In this document: in pieces, positions 9,725-19,425 of the stretch
Layout: each line of letters begins with the position of its first letter
How positions within the stretch are numbered: the first letter of the stretch is position 1
Origin: Mesorhizobium prunaredense
GTDB taxonomy: Bacteria > Pseudomonadota > Alphaproteobacteria > Rhizobiales > Rhizobiaceae
DNA length: 56,702 nt
Reading direction: 5' to 3'
Assembly: GCF_900156895.1 (NCBI RefSeq)
Contig: NZ_FTPD01000056.1
Location: 151,322 to 208,023, forward strand
The notes under the pieces: model-generated
Seen by the model: only the letters and a program-made list of their open reading frames with translations
What the model was told of the DNA's origin: nothing
Databases searched by the model: none
Position numbers and translations under genes: made by a program

Positions 9725-12685
9725 TCATGGTCGTTTCGCACGAAGCAAAAAGCCGAAATCCTTCCTGACCTGTTGCGACGTCTCCTTGAGGTGCGCTTCC
9801 AGCACGCCGAAATCCGGCAGGTCGGTGACCGCCAGAAGCAGATCCGAAAGCCCCGGCGGAACGTCGTCGCGTTCGAATACGCCGGTGAGACAGAGGCGCG
9901 TCATCTGGGTCAGCGCCAGATAGAGGGCATAGGCATCGCAAAGCTCCTGCCTGATCTGCGCCTCGGCGAAATCCGGCGTCAGCCTCGACAGCACGTCCGC
10001 TGTCCCGGTGGCCCGGCGGCCGGCTTCGACCTTTCCCGTGATCACCGCCACCTGCGCGATGAATTCGAGATCGATGAGACCACCCGGGATCAGCTTGATG
10101 TCCCAGAGATCGCGCGGCGGTTTTTCCTTCTCGATCATCGCGCGCATCTCGAATGCTTCGGCCATCACCTTGGCGCTGTCGCACGGCAAGGCAAGCACCG
10201 CCGACACCTCGGCTTCGACCTCGGTGCACAGTGCTTGATCGCCACCGATCGCGCGGGCCCTTGACAGCGCCATATGCTCCCATGTCCAGGCGTCCTTGCG
10301 CTGGTACTTCTTGAAGGCATCGACATGGGTGGCCACCGGCCCCTTGTTGCCGGACGGCCGCAAGCGAAGGTCGAGCTCGTAGAGAACGCCCTCGGCGGTC
10401 GGCGCGGACACCGCAGCGATCAGCCGCTGCGTCATCCTGGCGTAATAGTGAGACGGGGCGAGCGGCTTGTCGCCATGGGATTCTTCGGCATCGGCGTCGT
10501 GATCATAAAGCAGGATGAGGTCGACGTCCGAGCCGGCCGTCAATTCGCGGCTGCCGAGCTTGCCCATGCCGAGCAGCGCAACCGTGCCGCCGGCAATGCG
10601 ACCGTGGCGTAGCGCGAACTCGGCGATGACCGCCCGCAGCGCCGCATCGATGGTGAGATCGGCCAGATCGGAAAAGGCACGGCCGGCGCGGGCCGGATCG
10701 ATCGAGCCGGCAAGCAGCCTGACGCCAATCAGGAATTTTTGCTCGGACGCAAAGATGCGCAAGCGGTCGAGCACGTCCTCATAGGCCCTGTCGCCTTCGA
10801 GGAACGCGGCGAGACGGCCGGACAGATAGGCGCGGTCCGGCAGTTCGGTCAAAAGGGCCGGATCAAGCAGGCCGTCAAACACGTGCGGCCGACGCGTGAT
10901 GATGGCGGCCAGCCGGGGCGCCGCGCCCATGATGGTCGCCAGCAACTTCAGCAGAGCTGGATTGGAGTGGAGCAGCGAGAAGAGCTGAATGCCGGCGGGC
11001 AGACCGGCAAGGAATTCGTCGAAGCGTATCAACGCCTCGTCCGCGCGGCGCGTCTGGCCGAAGGATTGCAGCAGCGCCGGCGTCAGTTCGGTCAACCGCT
11101 CGCGCGCCTCGGCCGACTGCGTGACGCGATAGCGGCCGAAATGCCAGCCGCGAATGACGCGGCAGATGTCGCTCGCCCGCTGGAATCCCAATCTCTGCAG
11201 GGTCTGCAATGTATCAGGGTCATCGACATCGCCGGTAAAGACCAGATTGCCGATGCCCGCCGAAAGCTCGGGCGCGGTCTCGAAAAGCGCTGCGTAGTGG
11301 CGTTCGACCTGATGGAGTGCGGCACGGAACGCCTCGGCAAAGGTCGCCGCATCGGCAAAACCGAGCAGGCGGGCAATGCGTTCGAGCCCTTCGTCATCGT
11401 CCGGCAGTATATGGAGCTGCTCGTCGGCGACCATCTGGACGGCGTGCTCGACGCGGCGCAGGAGCCAGTACTGCCTTGTGAGCGTATCGCGCGCATCGGC
11501 GGTGATCCAGCCGCGTGCCGCAAGCTGGCCAAGCATCGGCACCGTCTCGCGGCCGCGCAGTTCGGGGAAGCGGCCGCCGGCGATGAGCTGCTGGGTCTGA
11601 ACGAAGAACTCGATCTCGCGGATGCCGCCGCGGCCGAGCTTGACGTTGTGGCCCTTCACCGCGATCTCGCCAAGACCCTTGTGGGCGTGGATCTGGCGCT
11701 TGATCGAATGAACGTCGGCGATCGCTGCATAGTCCATGTATTTGCGCCAGATGTAGGGCTGGAGGTCCTTCAGGAACGCAGTGCCGGCGGCGACATCGCC
11801 GGCCACCGGACGCGCCTTGATCATTGCGGCCCTCTCCCAGTTCTGGCCCCGCGCTTCGTAGTAGCGCAGCGCCGCCTCGACCGGGATCGCCAGCGGCGTC
11901 GAACCGGGGTCGGGACGAAGCCTGAGGTCGGTGCGGAAAACATAGCCGTGTTCGGTGCGGTCCTGGAGAATGCGGACCAGCCGGCGCGTCAGGCGCGAAA
12001 ACAGCTCCGTCGCATCGAGCGGATCGACGACTGCTGGCGCTTGCGGGTCGAAGAAAACGACGAGGTCGATGTCGGAAGAGAAGTTCAGCTCATGCGCGCC
12101 AAGCTTGCCCATGCCGAGCAGGATCCAGCCCGACCGGCGCGCCGGATCCTCGAGGTCCGGCAGTTTGAGCTTGCCTTGTCCGTGCGCGTCGCGAAGCAGG
12201 AAGTCGACTGCAGCGCGGGTGCAGGCGTCGGCAAGATCGCTCAGCCGCCGTACTGTGACTGCTGTTTCGGCCTCGCCTGCAAGATCGGCCAGCGCGATCA
12301 GGACATGCGCTTCCGCTTTCCATTGCCGCAGCTCCATCATCAGGCTGTTTTCAGAGATGGCTTCCGCCCGCGCGGCCTTGTCGATGGCGGCGCCGATCGA
12401 CGCCAGCCGCGCCTCGACGGTCTCATCGAAAAGCGCATCCAGGATCTGCGGGCGGCGGCGCACCGTGTCGCGCAGGAACGGCGACAGGTCTAGAACTGCC
12501 GCGAGGAACTCCTGGACGGCGTCCTTGCCGGCCAGGAATTTCGCCAACCCGGCAAGCCCCTCTTCCTGCGCAGCGGAAGCGATCTCCGACAATTCCCGCC
12601 GGGCTCGGTTCTGATCCAGAGGCACGAGCTTTGCCGCCGGCTTCAGAAGCCAGTTGGTGTGTTCCGCAGCCGCCTTCACCGCCAT
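9725..12685 (-). CDS. glnE: Glutamine synthetase adenylyltransferase/deadenylase
   Basis: 986 residues, the full family length. The N-terminal deadenylase half contains a nucleotidyltransferase motif SSDIDLVVFFD and the C-terminal adenylyltransferase half contains GSDVDLILLYD, separated by the helical linker that binds PII. The enzyme attaches AMP to, or removes it from, a Tyr of glutamine synthetase in response to PII uridylylation, so it sets ammonium assimilation. The start ATG overlaps the stop TGA of the upstream histidine kinase by one base, which suggests that the three minus-strand genes (response regulator, kinase, glnE) are cotranscribed. Confidence 0.97.
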   Translation of the reverse strand: MAVKAAAEHTNWLLKPAAKLVPLDQNRARRELSEIASAAQEEGLAGLAKFLAGKDAVQEFLAAVLDLSPFLRDTVRRRPQILDALFDETVEARLASIGAAIDKAARAEAISENSLMMELRQWKAEAHVLIALADLAGEAETAVTVRRLSDLADACTRAAVDFLLRDAHGQGKLKLPDLEDPARRSGWILLGMGKLGAHELNFSSDIDLVVFFDPQAPAVVDPLDATELFSRLTRRLVRILQDRTEHGYVFRTDLRLRPDPGSTPLAIPVEAALRYYEARGQNWERAAMIKARPVAGDVAAGTAFLKDLQPYIWRKYMDYAAIADVHSIKRQIHAHKGLGEIAVKGHNVKLGRGGIREIEFFVQTQQLIAGGRFPELRGRETVPMLGQLAARGWITADARDTLTRQYWLLRRVEHAVQMVADEQLHILPDDDEGLERIARLLGFADAATFAEAFRAALHQVERHYAALFETAPELSAGIGNLVFTGDVDDPDTLQTLQRLGFQRASDICRVIRGWHFGRYRVTQSAEARERLTELTPALLQSFGQTRRADEALIRFDEFLAGLPAGIQLFSLLHSNPALLKLLATIMGAAPRLAAIITRRPHVFDGLLDPALLTELPDRAYLSGRLAAFLEGDRAYEDVLDRLRIFASEQKFLIGVRLLAGSIDPARAGRAFSDLADLTIDAALRAVIAEFALRHGRIAGGTVALLGMGKLGSRELTAGSDVDLILLYDHDADAEESHGDKPLAPSHYYARMTQRLIAAVSAPTAEGVLYELDLRLRPSGNKGPVATHVDAFKKYQRKDAWTWEHMALSRARAIGGDQALCTEVEAEVSAVLALPCDSAKVMAEAFEMRAMIEKEKPPRDLWDIKLIPGGLIDLEFIAQVAVITGKVEAGRRATGTADVLSRLTPDFAEAQIRQELCDAYALYLALTQMTRLCLTGVFERDDVPPGLSDLLLAVTDLPDFGVLEAHLKETSQQVRKDFGFLLRAKRP

Positions 12686-14154
12686 CAGCGATCCTTCCGT
12701 TCGGGAAAACTCATGACGACGGATAATCCAGGATTGCCGGCCAGGAGATCAAGCCGTCCGTTGTGGAATGTCATGATCGCCTTGGCGAGGCTTAGGCCGA
12801 GACCGGAACCCGGCTGCGAGCGGCTCTTCTCCAGCCGCACGAAGCGCTCGGTGGCCCTGGCGCGATCGGCATCGTCGGGAATGCCCTGGCCGTTGTCTGT
12901 GACGGAAAGCCTGATTTCGCTGCCGACGCGATCGAGCGCCACGCGAACAGTCGGCTTGGCTGTCGAGTCGGTTGAATATTTGATCGCGTTGTCGACGATG
13001 TTCGATAGCGCCTGGCCGATCAGCTCGCGATTGCCTTCAACGGCGAAGCCATCCTGCACCGAGGTCTCGAGTGTCACTCCCGCGTCCTCCGCCACCGGCT
13101 CGTAAAGCTCGACGACATCGCGCACGGAAGCAGCCAGATCGACCCGGCTGGTGCTTTCTGAGGAATAGCCCGCCTCCAGCCTGGAGATCATCAGGATGGC
13201 GTTGAAGGTCTTTATCAGCTGGTCGGACTCGGCGATGGTAGCTTCCAGCGCCTGCCGGTAGTCGGCGGGACTGTGCTTGCCGGAGAGCGTCGCCTCGGCG
13301 CGGTTGCGCAGCCGGGTCAGCGGTGTCTTCAGATCGTGGGCGATGTTGTCTGAGACCTGCTTCAGCCCTTCATTCAGCGTGGCGATCCTGGCCAGCATGG
13401 AATTGAGATTTTCGGAGAGCCGATCGAACTCGTCGCCGGCCCCGGTGACCGGCAGCCGGCCGGAAAGGTCGCCGCCCATGATGCGGCGGCTGGCCTGCGA
13501 CACCGAGTCGATGCGCTTCAGCGCAGCGCGGCCGACGAAGAACCAGATCAAAATTCCACCAAGAGCCATCATGCCGAGCGCCAACGTCAAGGCGCGGCGG
13601 ATGACGGCGCGGAACCGCTCAGGCTCGCCGAGATCGCGACCGACCAGCATGATCATCTGGTTCGGCAGGCGCAGCACCAAGGCAATGGCGTTGTGGCCCT
13701 TCTCGCCTTCGACCTGGACTTCGCTCTGGCTGGGTTCGTTCGGGGCGGCGATCGGGTTGCGTTGCCGCTCGAGTTCGCCCTCGCCAAAGCGCCGGTAGGA
13801 AAACGGCTCCGTCGTCCAGCCCTCGGCCTCGAGGACGCCGGGCTCCAGGCTCTGCACGTTGCCGGTCAGGATCTGGCCGTTGGCGTCGGCGATCAAATAG
13901 AGATTGGCGCCGGGCTGGCGGGAGCGCTGCTCGACCACGCGCACCAGCAGCGGCAAGCCGCCGCGCTGATAGACCCGGGCGAGGCCGAGCACCTCGTCGT
14001 TGATGGTCTCCTGCGTCTGGCCGGTCAGCATGCGCGCCGACAGCGAGGTCATGTAGAAGACGAGCAGCACCGCACAGATAGCGAACAGCAGGAGATAGAG
14101 CGCCGAAAGCCGCGCTGCCGTCGTCTTCATGATGGCCGGCATGGAAAGGGCCAT
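12685..14154 (-). CDS. Sensor histidine kinase of an OmpR-type two-component pair
   Basis: 489 residues from an ATG one base after the response-regulator stop (an ATG at 14130, directly before the first membrane helix, is also possible). A first membrane span (about 15-35), a periplasmic region, a second span (about 190-210), a HAMP segment, HisKA with His273 in IAHDLKTPLTRLRN, and an HATPase domain (DNGQGIPDD, GSGLGLSLAKAIM). It is organised with the preceding regulator and with glnE. In S. meliloti an uncharacterised pair stands at the same place between degP and glnE, as I recall. The stimulus is unknown; the position behind degP would fit envelope stress. Confidence 0.9.
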   Translation of the reverse strand: MALSMPAIMKTTAARLSALYLLLFAICAVLLVFYMTSLSARMLTGQTQETINDEVLGLARVYQRGGLPLLVRVVEQRSRQPGANLYLIADANGQILTGNVQSLEPGVLEAEGWTTEPFSYRRFGEGELERQRNPIAAPNEPSQSEVQVEGEKGHNAIALVLRLPNQMIMLVGRDLGEPERFRAVIRRALTLALGMMALGGILIWFFVGRAALKRIDSVSQASRRIMGGDLSGRLPVTGAGDEFDRLSENLNSMLARIATLNEGLKQVSDNIAHDLKTPLTRLRNRAEATLSGKHSPADYRQALEATIAESDQLIKTFNAILMISRLEAGYSSESTSRVDLAASVRDVVELYEPVAEDAGVTLETSVQDGFAVEGNRELIGQALSNIVDNAIKYSTDSTAKPTVRVALDRVGSEIRLSVTDNGQGIPDDADRARATERFVRLEKSRSQPGSGLGLSLAKAIMTFHNGRLDLLAGNPGLSVVMSFPERKDR

Positions 14155-14155
14155 G

Positions 14156-14830
14156 CTAGCCGCTCTTGAGCATATAGCCGGCGCCACGAACCGTGTGCAG
14201 GATCGGCTTGTCGAAGCCCTTCTCGATCTTGCCGCGCAGCCGCGAGACGTGAACGTCGATGACGTTGGTCTGCGGATCGAAATGATAGTCCCAGACATTT
14301 TCCAGCAGCATGGTGCGCGTCACCACCTGGCCGGCATGGCGCATCAGATATTCGAGCAGGCGGAATTCGCGCGGCTGCAGCGTAATCTCGCGGGCCGCGC
14401 GCCGCACCGAATGCGACAGCCTGTCGAGTTCGAGATCGCCGACCCGGTAGACGGTTTCGGCCTCCCTGGCGCTGGCGCGGCGGTTCAGCACCTCGACCCG
14501 GGCCAGAAGCTCGGAAAAGGCATAGGGCTTGGTCAGATAGTCGTCGCCGCCGGCGCGCAAGCCGGTGACCCGGTCGTCGACTTCGCCGAGCGCCGACAGG
14601 ATCAGCACCGGCGTAGTCTTGCCTCGGGATCTCAGACCGGCGATGACCGACAGGCCGTCGCGGCGCGGCAACATGCGGTCGACGACCATCACGTCATAGT
14701 CGCCGGAGTCAGCGAGCGCGAAGCCGGTTTCGCCGTCGCCGGCGACATGGGCGGTATGTCCGGCCTCGGAAAAGGCTTTCTGGAGGTAATCGGCCGCTTC
14801 GCGATCGTCTTCTATGACGAGAATCTTCAT
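14156..14830 (-). CDS. OmpR-family response regulator
   Basis: 224 residues from the ATG that begins MKILVIEDD. The receiver domain has the acidic pair at 8-9, phospho-acceptor Asp51 (VVDRMLP) and Lys in the TKPY motif; the winged-helix DNA-binding domain (about 125-222) ends in HTVRGAGYML. Its stop is one base before the start of its cognate kinase. Earlier in-frame starts up to 14908 would add a tail without homology. Regulated genes cannot be inferred from the sequence; coexpression with the downstream kinase and glnE is likely. Confidence 0.93.
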   Translation of the reverse strand: MKILVIEDDREAADYLQKAFSEAGHTAHVAGDGETGFALADSGDYDVMVVDRMLPRRDGLSVIAGLRSRGKTTPVLILSALGEVDDRVTGLRAGGDDYLTKPYAFSELLARVEVLNRRASAREAETVYRVGDLELDRLSHSVRRAAREITLQPREFRLLEYLMRHAGQVVTRTMLLENVWDYHFDPQTNVIDVHVSRLRGKIEKGFDKPILHTVRGAGYMLKSG

Positions 14831-15026
14831 GGGACCGTTATACTCGATTTCGCTGGAAGATTGAGTGGCCGGCATAGGCATCATGGCCTCGAAGTGCATC
14901 GCCAACAAAGTGATTCAAGAATGAGAAGTAAGTCTTTGTTTTGGAATGTTGTTGACCCCGAGCCGCGGCATCCTCGGATTTGGGCGAGATGCTTTATGTT
15001 TGAGCATATCGTCATGCTATGTTGGA

Positions 15027-15057
15027 GCGGCAGCGGGCGATGGGAGCCCGCTGCCGC
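15027..15057. terminator. Perfect 12-bp G+C-rich hairpin between degP and the response regulator
   Basis: GCGGCAGCGGGC (15027-15038) pairs perfectly with GCCCGCTGCCGC (15046-15057) around a 7-base loop. It lies downstream of degP on the minus strand, 100 bases past the stop, and so may terminate that message. No T-tract follows, so it may instead be a dispersed palindrome. The rest of the 330-bp gap (14831-15160) shows no gene. Confidence 0.5.
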
Positions 15058-15160
15058 TGGGGCGGAACACGATGACTGACTAACGTGTTCAAGCCCCCGT
15101 GCTTTCCCCATGCGACGGCTCGGGGTGTTTGAAACCGCCGCATCGGAAAAGTCTGGAACG

Positions 15161-16690
15161 TCAGCCCTTGGCGACAGGCAGCGCGACGAAGCGGTTGCTG
15201 TCGTCGCGGGTGATCTGCATCAGCACCGCCTTGCGGCCCGACTTCACCGCGTCGGCCATGGCCTTGGCGACGTCGTCGGTGCCATTGACCTCCGTCGAAT
15301 TGACCGAGGTGATGACGTCGCCGGGCTGGATGCCGCGATCGGCAGCATCGCTGTCGGGATCGACATCGGTCACCACAAGCCCGTTGCCATCGTCGGACCT
15401 GGTGACGGTGAGACCGAGGTCGGCCAGCGTATCGGCCTTTGGCGGAGCGGAAGGCTGCTGGTCGGCCGAAGCCTGCTTGTCACTCGAAGGCAGCGTGCCG
15501 AGGTCGACCTTGACCGTTTCACTCTTGCCGTCACGCCACCGCGTGACGTCGACCGGCTTGCCGGGCGGGTAGGCGCCGACCAGACGGGCGAGTTCCTTCG
15601 GCGAAGCGACTTCCTTGCCGTCCACCTGAGTGATGACGTCACCAGCCGATATGCCGGCCTCCTTGCCGGGACCATCGTCCTGGGCGCTGGAAACGAGCGC
15701 GCCCTTGTCGGACTTCAACCCGAGCGATTCGGCGATTTCGGAGGTGACCGGCTGGATCTCGACGCCAAGCCAGCCGCGCTGGACGGTGCCGTCCTTCATC
15801 AGATCCTGCACGACCTGTTTGGCGGTCGAGGCGGGAATGTCGAAGGCAATGCCGACGCTGCCGCCGGACGGCGAGAAGATCGCGGTGTTGATGCCGACGA
15901 CCTGGCCGTTGAGGTTGAAGGTCGGGCCGCCCGAATTGCCGCGGTTCACCGAGGCATCGATCTGGATGAAATCATCATAAGGACCGGCGCCGATGTCGCG
16001 ACCACGGGCCGAGACAATGCCGGCGGTGACCGTGCCGCCGAGGCCGAACGGATTGCCGACGGCCACAACCCAGTCGCCGACGCGAACCTTTGAATCATCG
16101 GCGAAGTCGACATAGGTGAACTTGCCGTCGCCTTCGACCTTGAGCACTGCGAGATCGGTGCGCGGATCTGTGCCGACCAACTTGGCGTCGAGTTCCTTGC
16201 CGTCATGCATCACCACCGTGAAGGACGAGCCGTCTCCGACGACATGGTTGTTGGTGACGAGGTAGCCGTCCTCAGAGATGAAGAAGCCGGACCCTTGAGC
16301 GACCGGCCGCGGCTCGCGGTCACCGCGTCCGAAACGTCGCATTCCATCCCGGCCATCCTGATCGCCAAAGCCACGGAACTCCCTGAAGAAGCGGCGCAAT
16401 TGCGGATCGTCGGGGAGATTGCCGAAGGCGTCGGGCAGGTCGGAGCCGTCGTCGGCGGTCGATTCTATCTTGGCTTTGACGCGGACACTGACAACCGCCG
16501 GCGAAACGCGCTCGACCACGTCGGCGAAGCTCGGGACTTGAGGCGCCTCGACACGCACGGCCTCGGCCAGGACGGGGGCTGTCCCGGTGGCAACCGCGCC
16601 GAAGCCGATCGCGCCGGCAATGGCCACTGATGCGGCGGCAGCCATCAGGCGCTTGCGAGTGCGGGAATGTGAATTGGGGGCAATATTCAT
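15161..16690 (-). CDS. degP: Do-family periplasmic serine protease (DegP/MucD-like)
   Basis: About 509 residues from the ATG reading MNIAPNSHS, which has an AGAGGA motif upstream and gives a clean signal peptide (hydrophobic stretch about 15-42). The trypsin-like domain has the full catalytic triad: His149 (TNNHVV), Asp179 (TDLAVLKV) and Ser253 (GNSGGP). Two PDZ domains follow (about 300-385 and 410-500). The enzyme degrades or refolds damaged proteins in the periplasm and is heat and envelope-stress induced in related bacteria. An ATG at 16732 would extend the N-terminus by 14 residues. The gene follows the cytochrome c maturation operon on the same strand (gap about 180 bases). Confidence 0.95.
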   Translation of the reverse strand: MNIAPNSHSRTRKRLMAAAASVAIAGAIGFGAVATGTAPVLAEAVRVEAPQVPSFADVVERVSPAVVSVRVKAKIESTADDGSDLPDAFGNLPDDPQLRRFFREFRGFGDQDGRDGMRRFGRGDREPRPVAQGSGFFISEDGYLVTNNHVVGDGSSFTVVMHDGKELDAKLVGTDPRTDLAVLKVEGDGKFTYVDFADDSKVRVGDWVVAVGNPFGLGGTVTAGIVSARGRDIGAGPYDDFIQIDASVNRGNSGGPTFNLNGQVVGINTAIFSPSGGSVGIAFDIPASTAKQVVQDLMKDGTVQRGWLGVEIQPVTSEIAESLGLKSDKGALVSSAQDDGPGKEAGISAGDVITQVDGKEVASPKELARLVGAYPPGKPVDVTRWRDGKSETVKVDLGTLPSSDKQASADQQPSAPPKADTLADLGLTVTRSDDGNGLVVTDVDPDSDAADRGIQPGDVITSVNSTEVNGTDDVAKAMADAVKSGRKAVLMQITRDDSNRFVALPVAKG

Positions 16691-16871
16691 GGGTCTCGTA
16701 TCCTCTTTCAAGGGATGCGCTTCGGTCGGCATCCTCGGCCAAGAGAAATAGAGGCGCGCACATTACGGCGCCATTTCCAGTGCATGAAACTTTGGTAATG
16801 TTTGCGGACACAAACACTTTGGTTCATTCGTGACACGGCCGCGGTCTTGGCGACGGGGCGGCCGGGCCGGG

Positions 16872-17336
16872 TTAGTCACCCAGCACCTTGTCCAACGCTG
16901 CCTTCTCCTCGGCGGTGAGCATGGCCGCAGGCGTCGAACGGCGCGACCGGGCGGTCAGCACGATAAAAATCCCGCCGGCAAGCAGCAGAAGGACCGGCGT
17001 GCCCCACAACAGCGCATTGCGCAGGCTGAAGCGCGGCTTCAACAGCACGAACTCGCCATAGCGGGAAACGATGTAATCGATCACCTGCCGGTCGGTATCG
17101 CCGGCGACCAGGCGCTGGCGCACCAGCACGCGCAGGTCGCGGGCAAGGTCGGCATCGGATTCGTCGATCGACTGGTTCTGGCAAACCATGCAGCGCAGCT
17201 CTTCCGAAAGCGTCCGCGCCCGCGCCTCGAGCGCCGGGTCGGCCAGAATCTCGTCCGGCTTCACCGCAAGTGCGGCGCCGGCAAACAACAGCGTCAGCAG
17301 CAGGATCAGGGAGGCCAGTGAAAATCTTGTGGTCAT
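16872..17336 (-). CDS. ccmH: Cytochrome c maturation protein CcmH/CycL
   Basis: 154 residues. A signal/anchor segment (about 5-24), the redox pair Cys49-x-x-Cys52 in LRCMVCQNQSI, and a C-terminal membrane span (about 105-125). CcmH keeps the apocytochrome CXXCH cysteines reduced and works with CcmF in haem ligation on the periplasmic face. The start ATG overlaps the ccmF stop (ATGA), a sign of translational coupling. This is the last gene of the ccmI-E-F-H set; in rhizobia the set is named cycHJKL. Confidence 0.95.
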   Translation of the reverse strand: MTTRFSLASLILLLTLLFAGAALAVKPDEILADPALEARARTLSEELRCMVCQNQSIDESDADLARDLRVLVRQRLVAGDTDRQVIDYIVSRYGEFVLLKPRFSLRNALLWGTPVLLLLAGGIFIVLTARSRRSTPAAMLTAEEKAALDKVLGD

Positions 17337-19324
17337 GGCAGGCTCGCGGAAGGCACGGCGCCTGCCGACTTGCGGCGGCGCGACGGTGCGCCGACGCGCA
17401 GCCGCCGGTCCATCAGCGACATCGCAGCACCTGCCATCATGACAAGACCGCCGCCCCAGATCAGCGTCACCAGCGGCTTCCACCACAGCCGCACCACGAC
17501 GGAGCCGTCGGTCGCCTCGTCGCCAAGCGAGAGGTAGAGCTGGCTGAACCCGATCGTCTTGATACCGGACTCGGTCGTCGTCATCTGCCGGACCGGATAG
17601 GAGCGCTTGGACGAGGTGATCTCGGCGGTGGTGCTTCCATCAGCGCCGAGCAGGGCGAAGCGGCCGCGATCCTCGCTGTAGTTAGGCCCCTGGGCCGGAT
17701 AGAGCCCTTCGAAACGCAGCGTGTGGCCGGACAGTTGCACGGTCTCGCCCGCATGCATCGACAGTACCTTCTCGGTGCCGAAGCAAAGCGTGCCGACAAT
17801 CCCCAGCGTCGTCAGCCCAAGACCGAGATGGGCGAGCGCGGTGCCGAAGACCGAACGCGGCAGGCCGGCGCAGCGCCTGAGCATGATGCCGGGCGCGACA
17901 CTGCCAAGGCCGGACTTGACGGCAATATCGGTGAGCGCGCCGCAGATCAGCCAGAAGGCCAGGCCGACGCCAAGTGCTGCGAACACCGACGCGCCGTCGA
18001 TGAACAAGGCCGTCACCAGCACGGCCAGAAGCGCTGCCGCGAAGGCCGCCATCAGCCGCTGGGCGACGGCGAAAATGTCGCCGCGCTTCCAGGCCAGAAG
18101 CGGCCCGAACGGAACCGCGACCAGGAGCGGCACCATCAGCGGGCCGAATGTCAGGTTGAAGAATGGCGCGCCGACCGAAATCTTGTCGGCTGAAACGGCC
18201 TCAACGACCAGCGGGTACAGCGTGCCGATCAGCACGGTGGCGGTGGCCGTGGTCAGGAACAGATTGTTGAGGACCAGCGCCCCTTCGCGCGAGATCGGAT
18301 GAAACAGGCCGCCGGCCGTCAAGCTCGAGGCGCGAAAGGCGAACAACGCCAGTGATCCGCCGATGAACAGTGTCAGGATGCAGAGAATAAACACGCCGCG
18401 CGTCGGATCGGTGGCGAAGGCGTGGACGGAGGTGAGCACGCCGGAGCGCACCAGGAAGGTGCCGAGCAGCGACAGCGAGAAGGTGAGGATCGCCAGCAAC
18501 AGCGTCCAGATCTTCAGGGCCGAGCGCTTTTCCATGACGATCGCCGAATGGAGCAGCGCCGTGCCGGCCAGCCAAGGCATGAACGAGGCGTTCTCGACCG
18601 GATCCCAGAACCAGAAACCGCCCCAGCCAAGTTCGTAGTAGGCCCAGTAGGAGCCCATGGCGATGCCGCCGGTCAGGAACATCCAGGCGACCAGCGTCCA
18701 TGGCCGCACCCAGCGCGCCCAGGACGCGTCGATGCGGCCTTCGATGAGGGCGGCGACCGAGAAGGAAAAGCAGATCGAGAAACCGACATAGCCGAGATAG
18801 AGCAGCGGCGGATGGATGGCGAGGCCGAGATCCTGCAGGATCGGGTTGAGATCGCGGCCCTCGATCGGCGCCGGATTGAGCCTGGCGAACGGGTTGGACG
18901 TCGCCAGGATGAACAGCAAGAAGGTGGCGCCGATCGCGCCTTGCACGGCCAGCACGGTGGCTCGAAGGGTCGCTGGAAGATTGCTGCCGAAAGCAGCGAC
19001 GAGCGCCCCGAAGAAGCTCAGGATCAGCACCCAGAGCAGCATCGAACCCTCGTGATTGCCCCAGGTGCCGGTGATCTTGTAGATCAGCGGCTGCAGCGAA
19101 TGCGAGTTGTCCCAGACGTTGGCCACCGAAAAGTCGGACGTCGCATAGGCCGTCGCCAGCGCCGCGAAGGAGAGAGCGGTCAAGGCAAAGCCGGTCACCG
19201 CGACCGGACCGCCGACGGCCATCATCTTCTGGCTGTTGATACGCGCGCCGAACAGCGGCACCAGCGCCTGCACCAAAGACAGCGCGAACGCCAGGACCAG
19301 CGCGAAATGTCCGGTTTCAACCAT
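17333..19324 (-). CDS. ccmF: Haem lyase CcmF/CycK
   Basis: About 663 residues from the ATG beginning MVETGHFALVLAF, which is the conserved CcmF N-terminus. A polytopic membrane protein with the tryptophan-rich WWD-type haem-handling motif WGGFWFWDPVENASF and many membrane helices. CcmF accepts haem from holo-CcmE and ligates it to apocytochromes together with CcmH. About 100 bases containing a palindromic repeat separate it from ccmE, whereas it overlaps ccmH by four bases. Confidence 0.96.
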   Translation of the reverse strand: MVETGHFALVLAFALSLVQALVPLFGARINSQKMMAVGGPVAVTGFALTALSFAALATAYATSDFSVANVWDNSHSLQPLIYKITGTWGNHEGSMLLWVLILSFFGALVAAFGSNLPATLRATVLAVQGAIGATFLLFILATSNPFARLNPAPIEGRDLNPILQDLGLAIHPPLLYLGYVGFSICFSFSVAALIEGRIDASWARWVRPWTLVAWMFLTGGIAMGSYWAYYELGWGGFWFWDPVENASFMPWLAGTALLHSAIVMEKRSALKIWTLLLAILTFSLSLLGTFLVRSGVLTSVHAFATDPTRGVFILCILTLFIGGSLALFAFRASSLTAGGLFHPISREGALVLNNLFLTTATATVLIGTLYPLVVEAVSADKISVGAPFFNLTFGPLMVPLLVAVPFGPLLAWKRGDIFAVAQRLMAAFAAALLAVLVTALFIDGASVFAALGVGLAFWLICGALTDIAVKSGLGSVAPGIMLRRCAGLPRSVFGTALAHLGLGLTTLGIVGTLCFGTEKVLSMHAGETVQLSGHTLRFEGLYPAQGPNYSEDRGRFALLGADGSTTAEITSSKRSYPVRQMTTTESGIKTIGFSQLYLSLGDEATDGSVVVRLWWKPLVTLIWGGGLVMMAGAAMSLMDRRLRVGAPSRRRKSAGAVPSASLP

Positions 19325-19384
19325 TGTGGCCAAGCCCGCCAGGTTTTTGTTTTGCCGCAGGGTCTTGCCGCAAAACCGTGGAAA

Positions 19385-19405
19385 CCCTCGGGTCAAGCCC
19401 GAGGG
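19385..19405. repeat. Palindromic element CCCTCGGG-n5-CCCGAGGG
   Basis: A perfect 8-bp stem in the ccmE-ccmF gap, followed by CAGGCTTTTGCGGAA. A related copy with an internal duplication occurs at 21193-21225, followed by CATGCTTTTGCGCGAA. The shared flanks show that this is a dispersed repeat and not just a random hairpin. Within the operon it could lower or stabilise the downstream part of the message. Confidence 0.65.
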
Positions 19406-19425
19406 CAGGCTTTTGCGGAACCTGC

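Noticed and set aside
10739..12493. Long plus-strand open frame (584 codons) opposite glnE
   Set aside because: Composition is that of an antisense shadow and glnE on the minus strand is intact with both catalytic halves.
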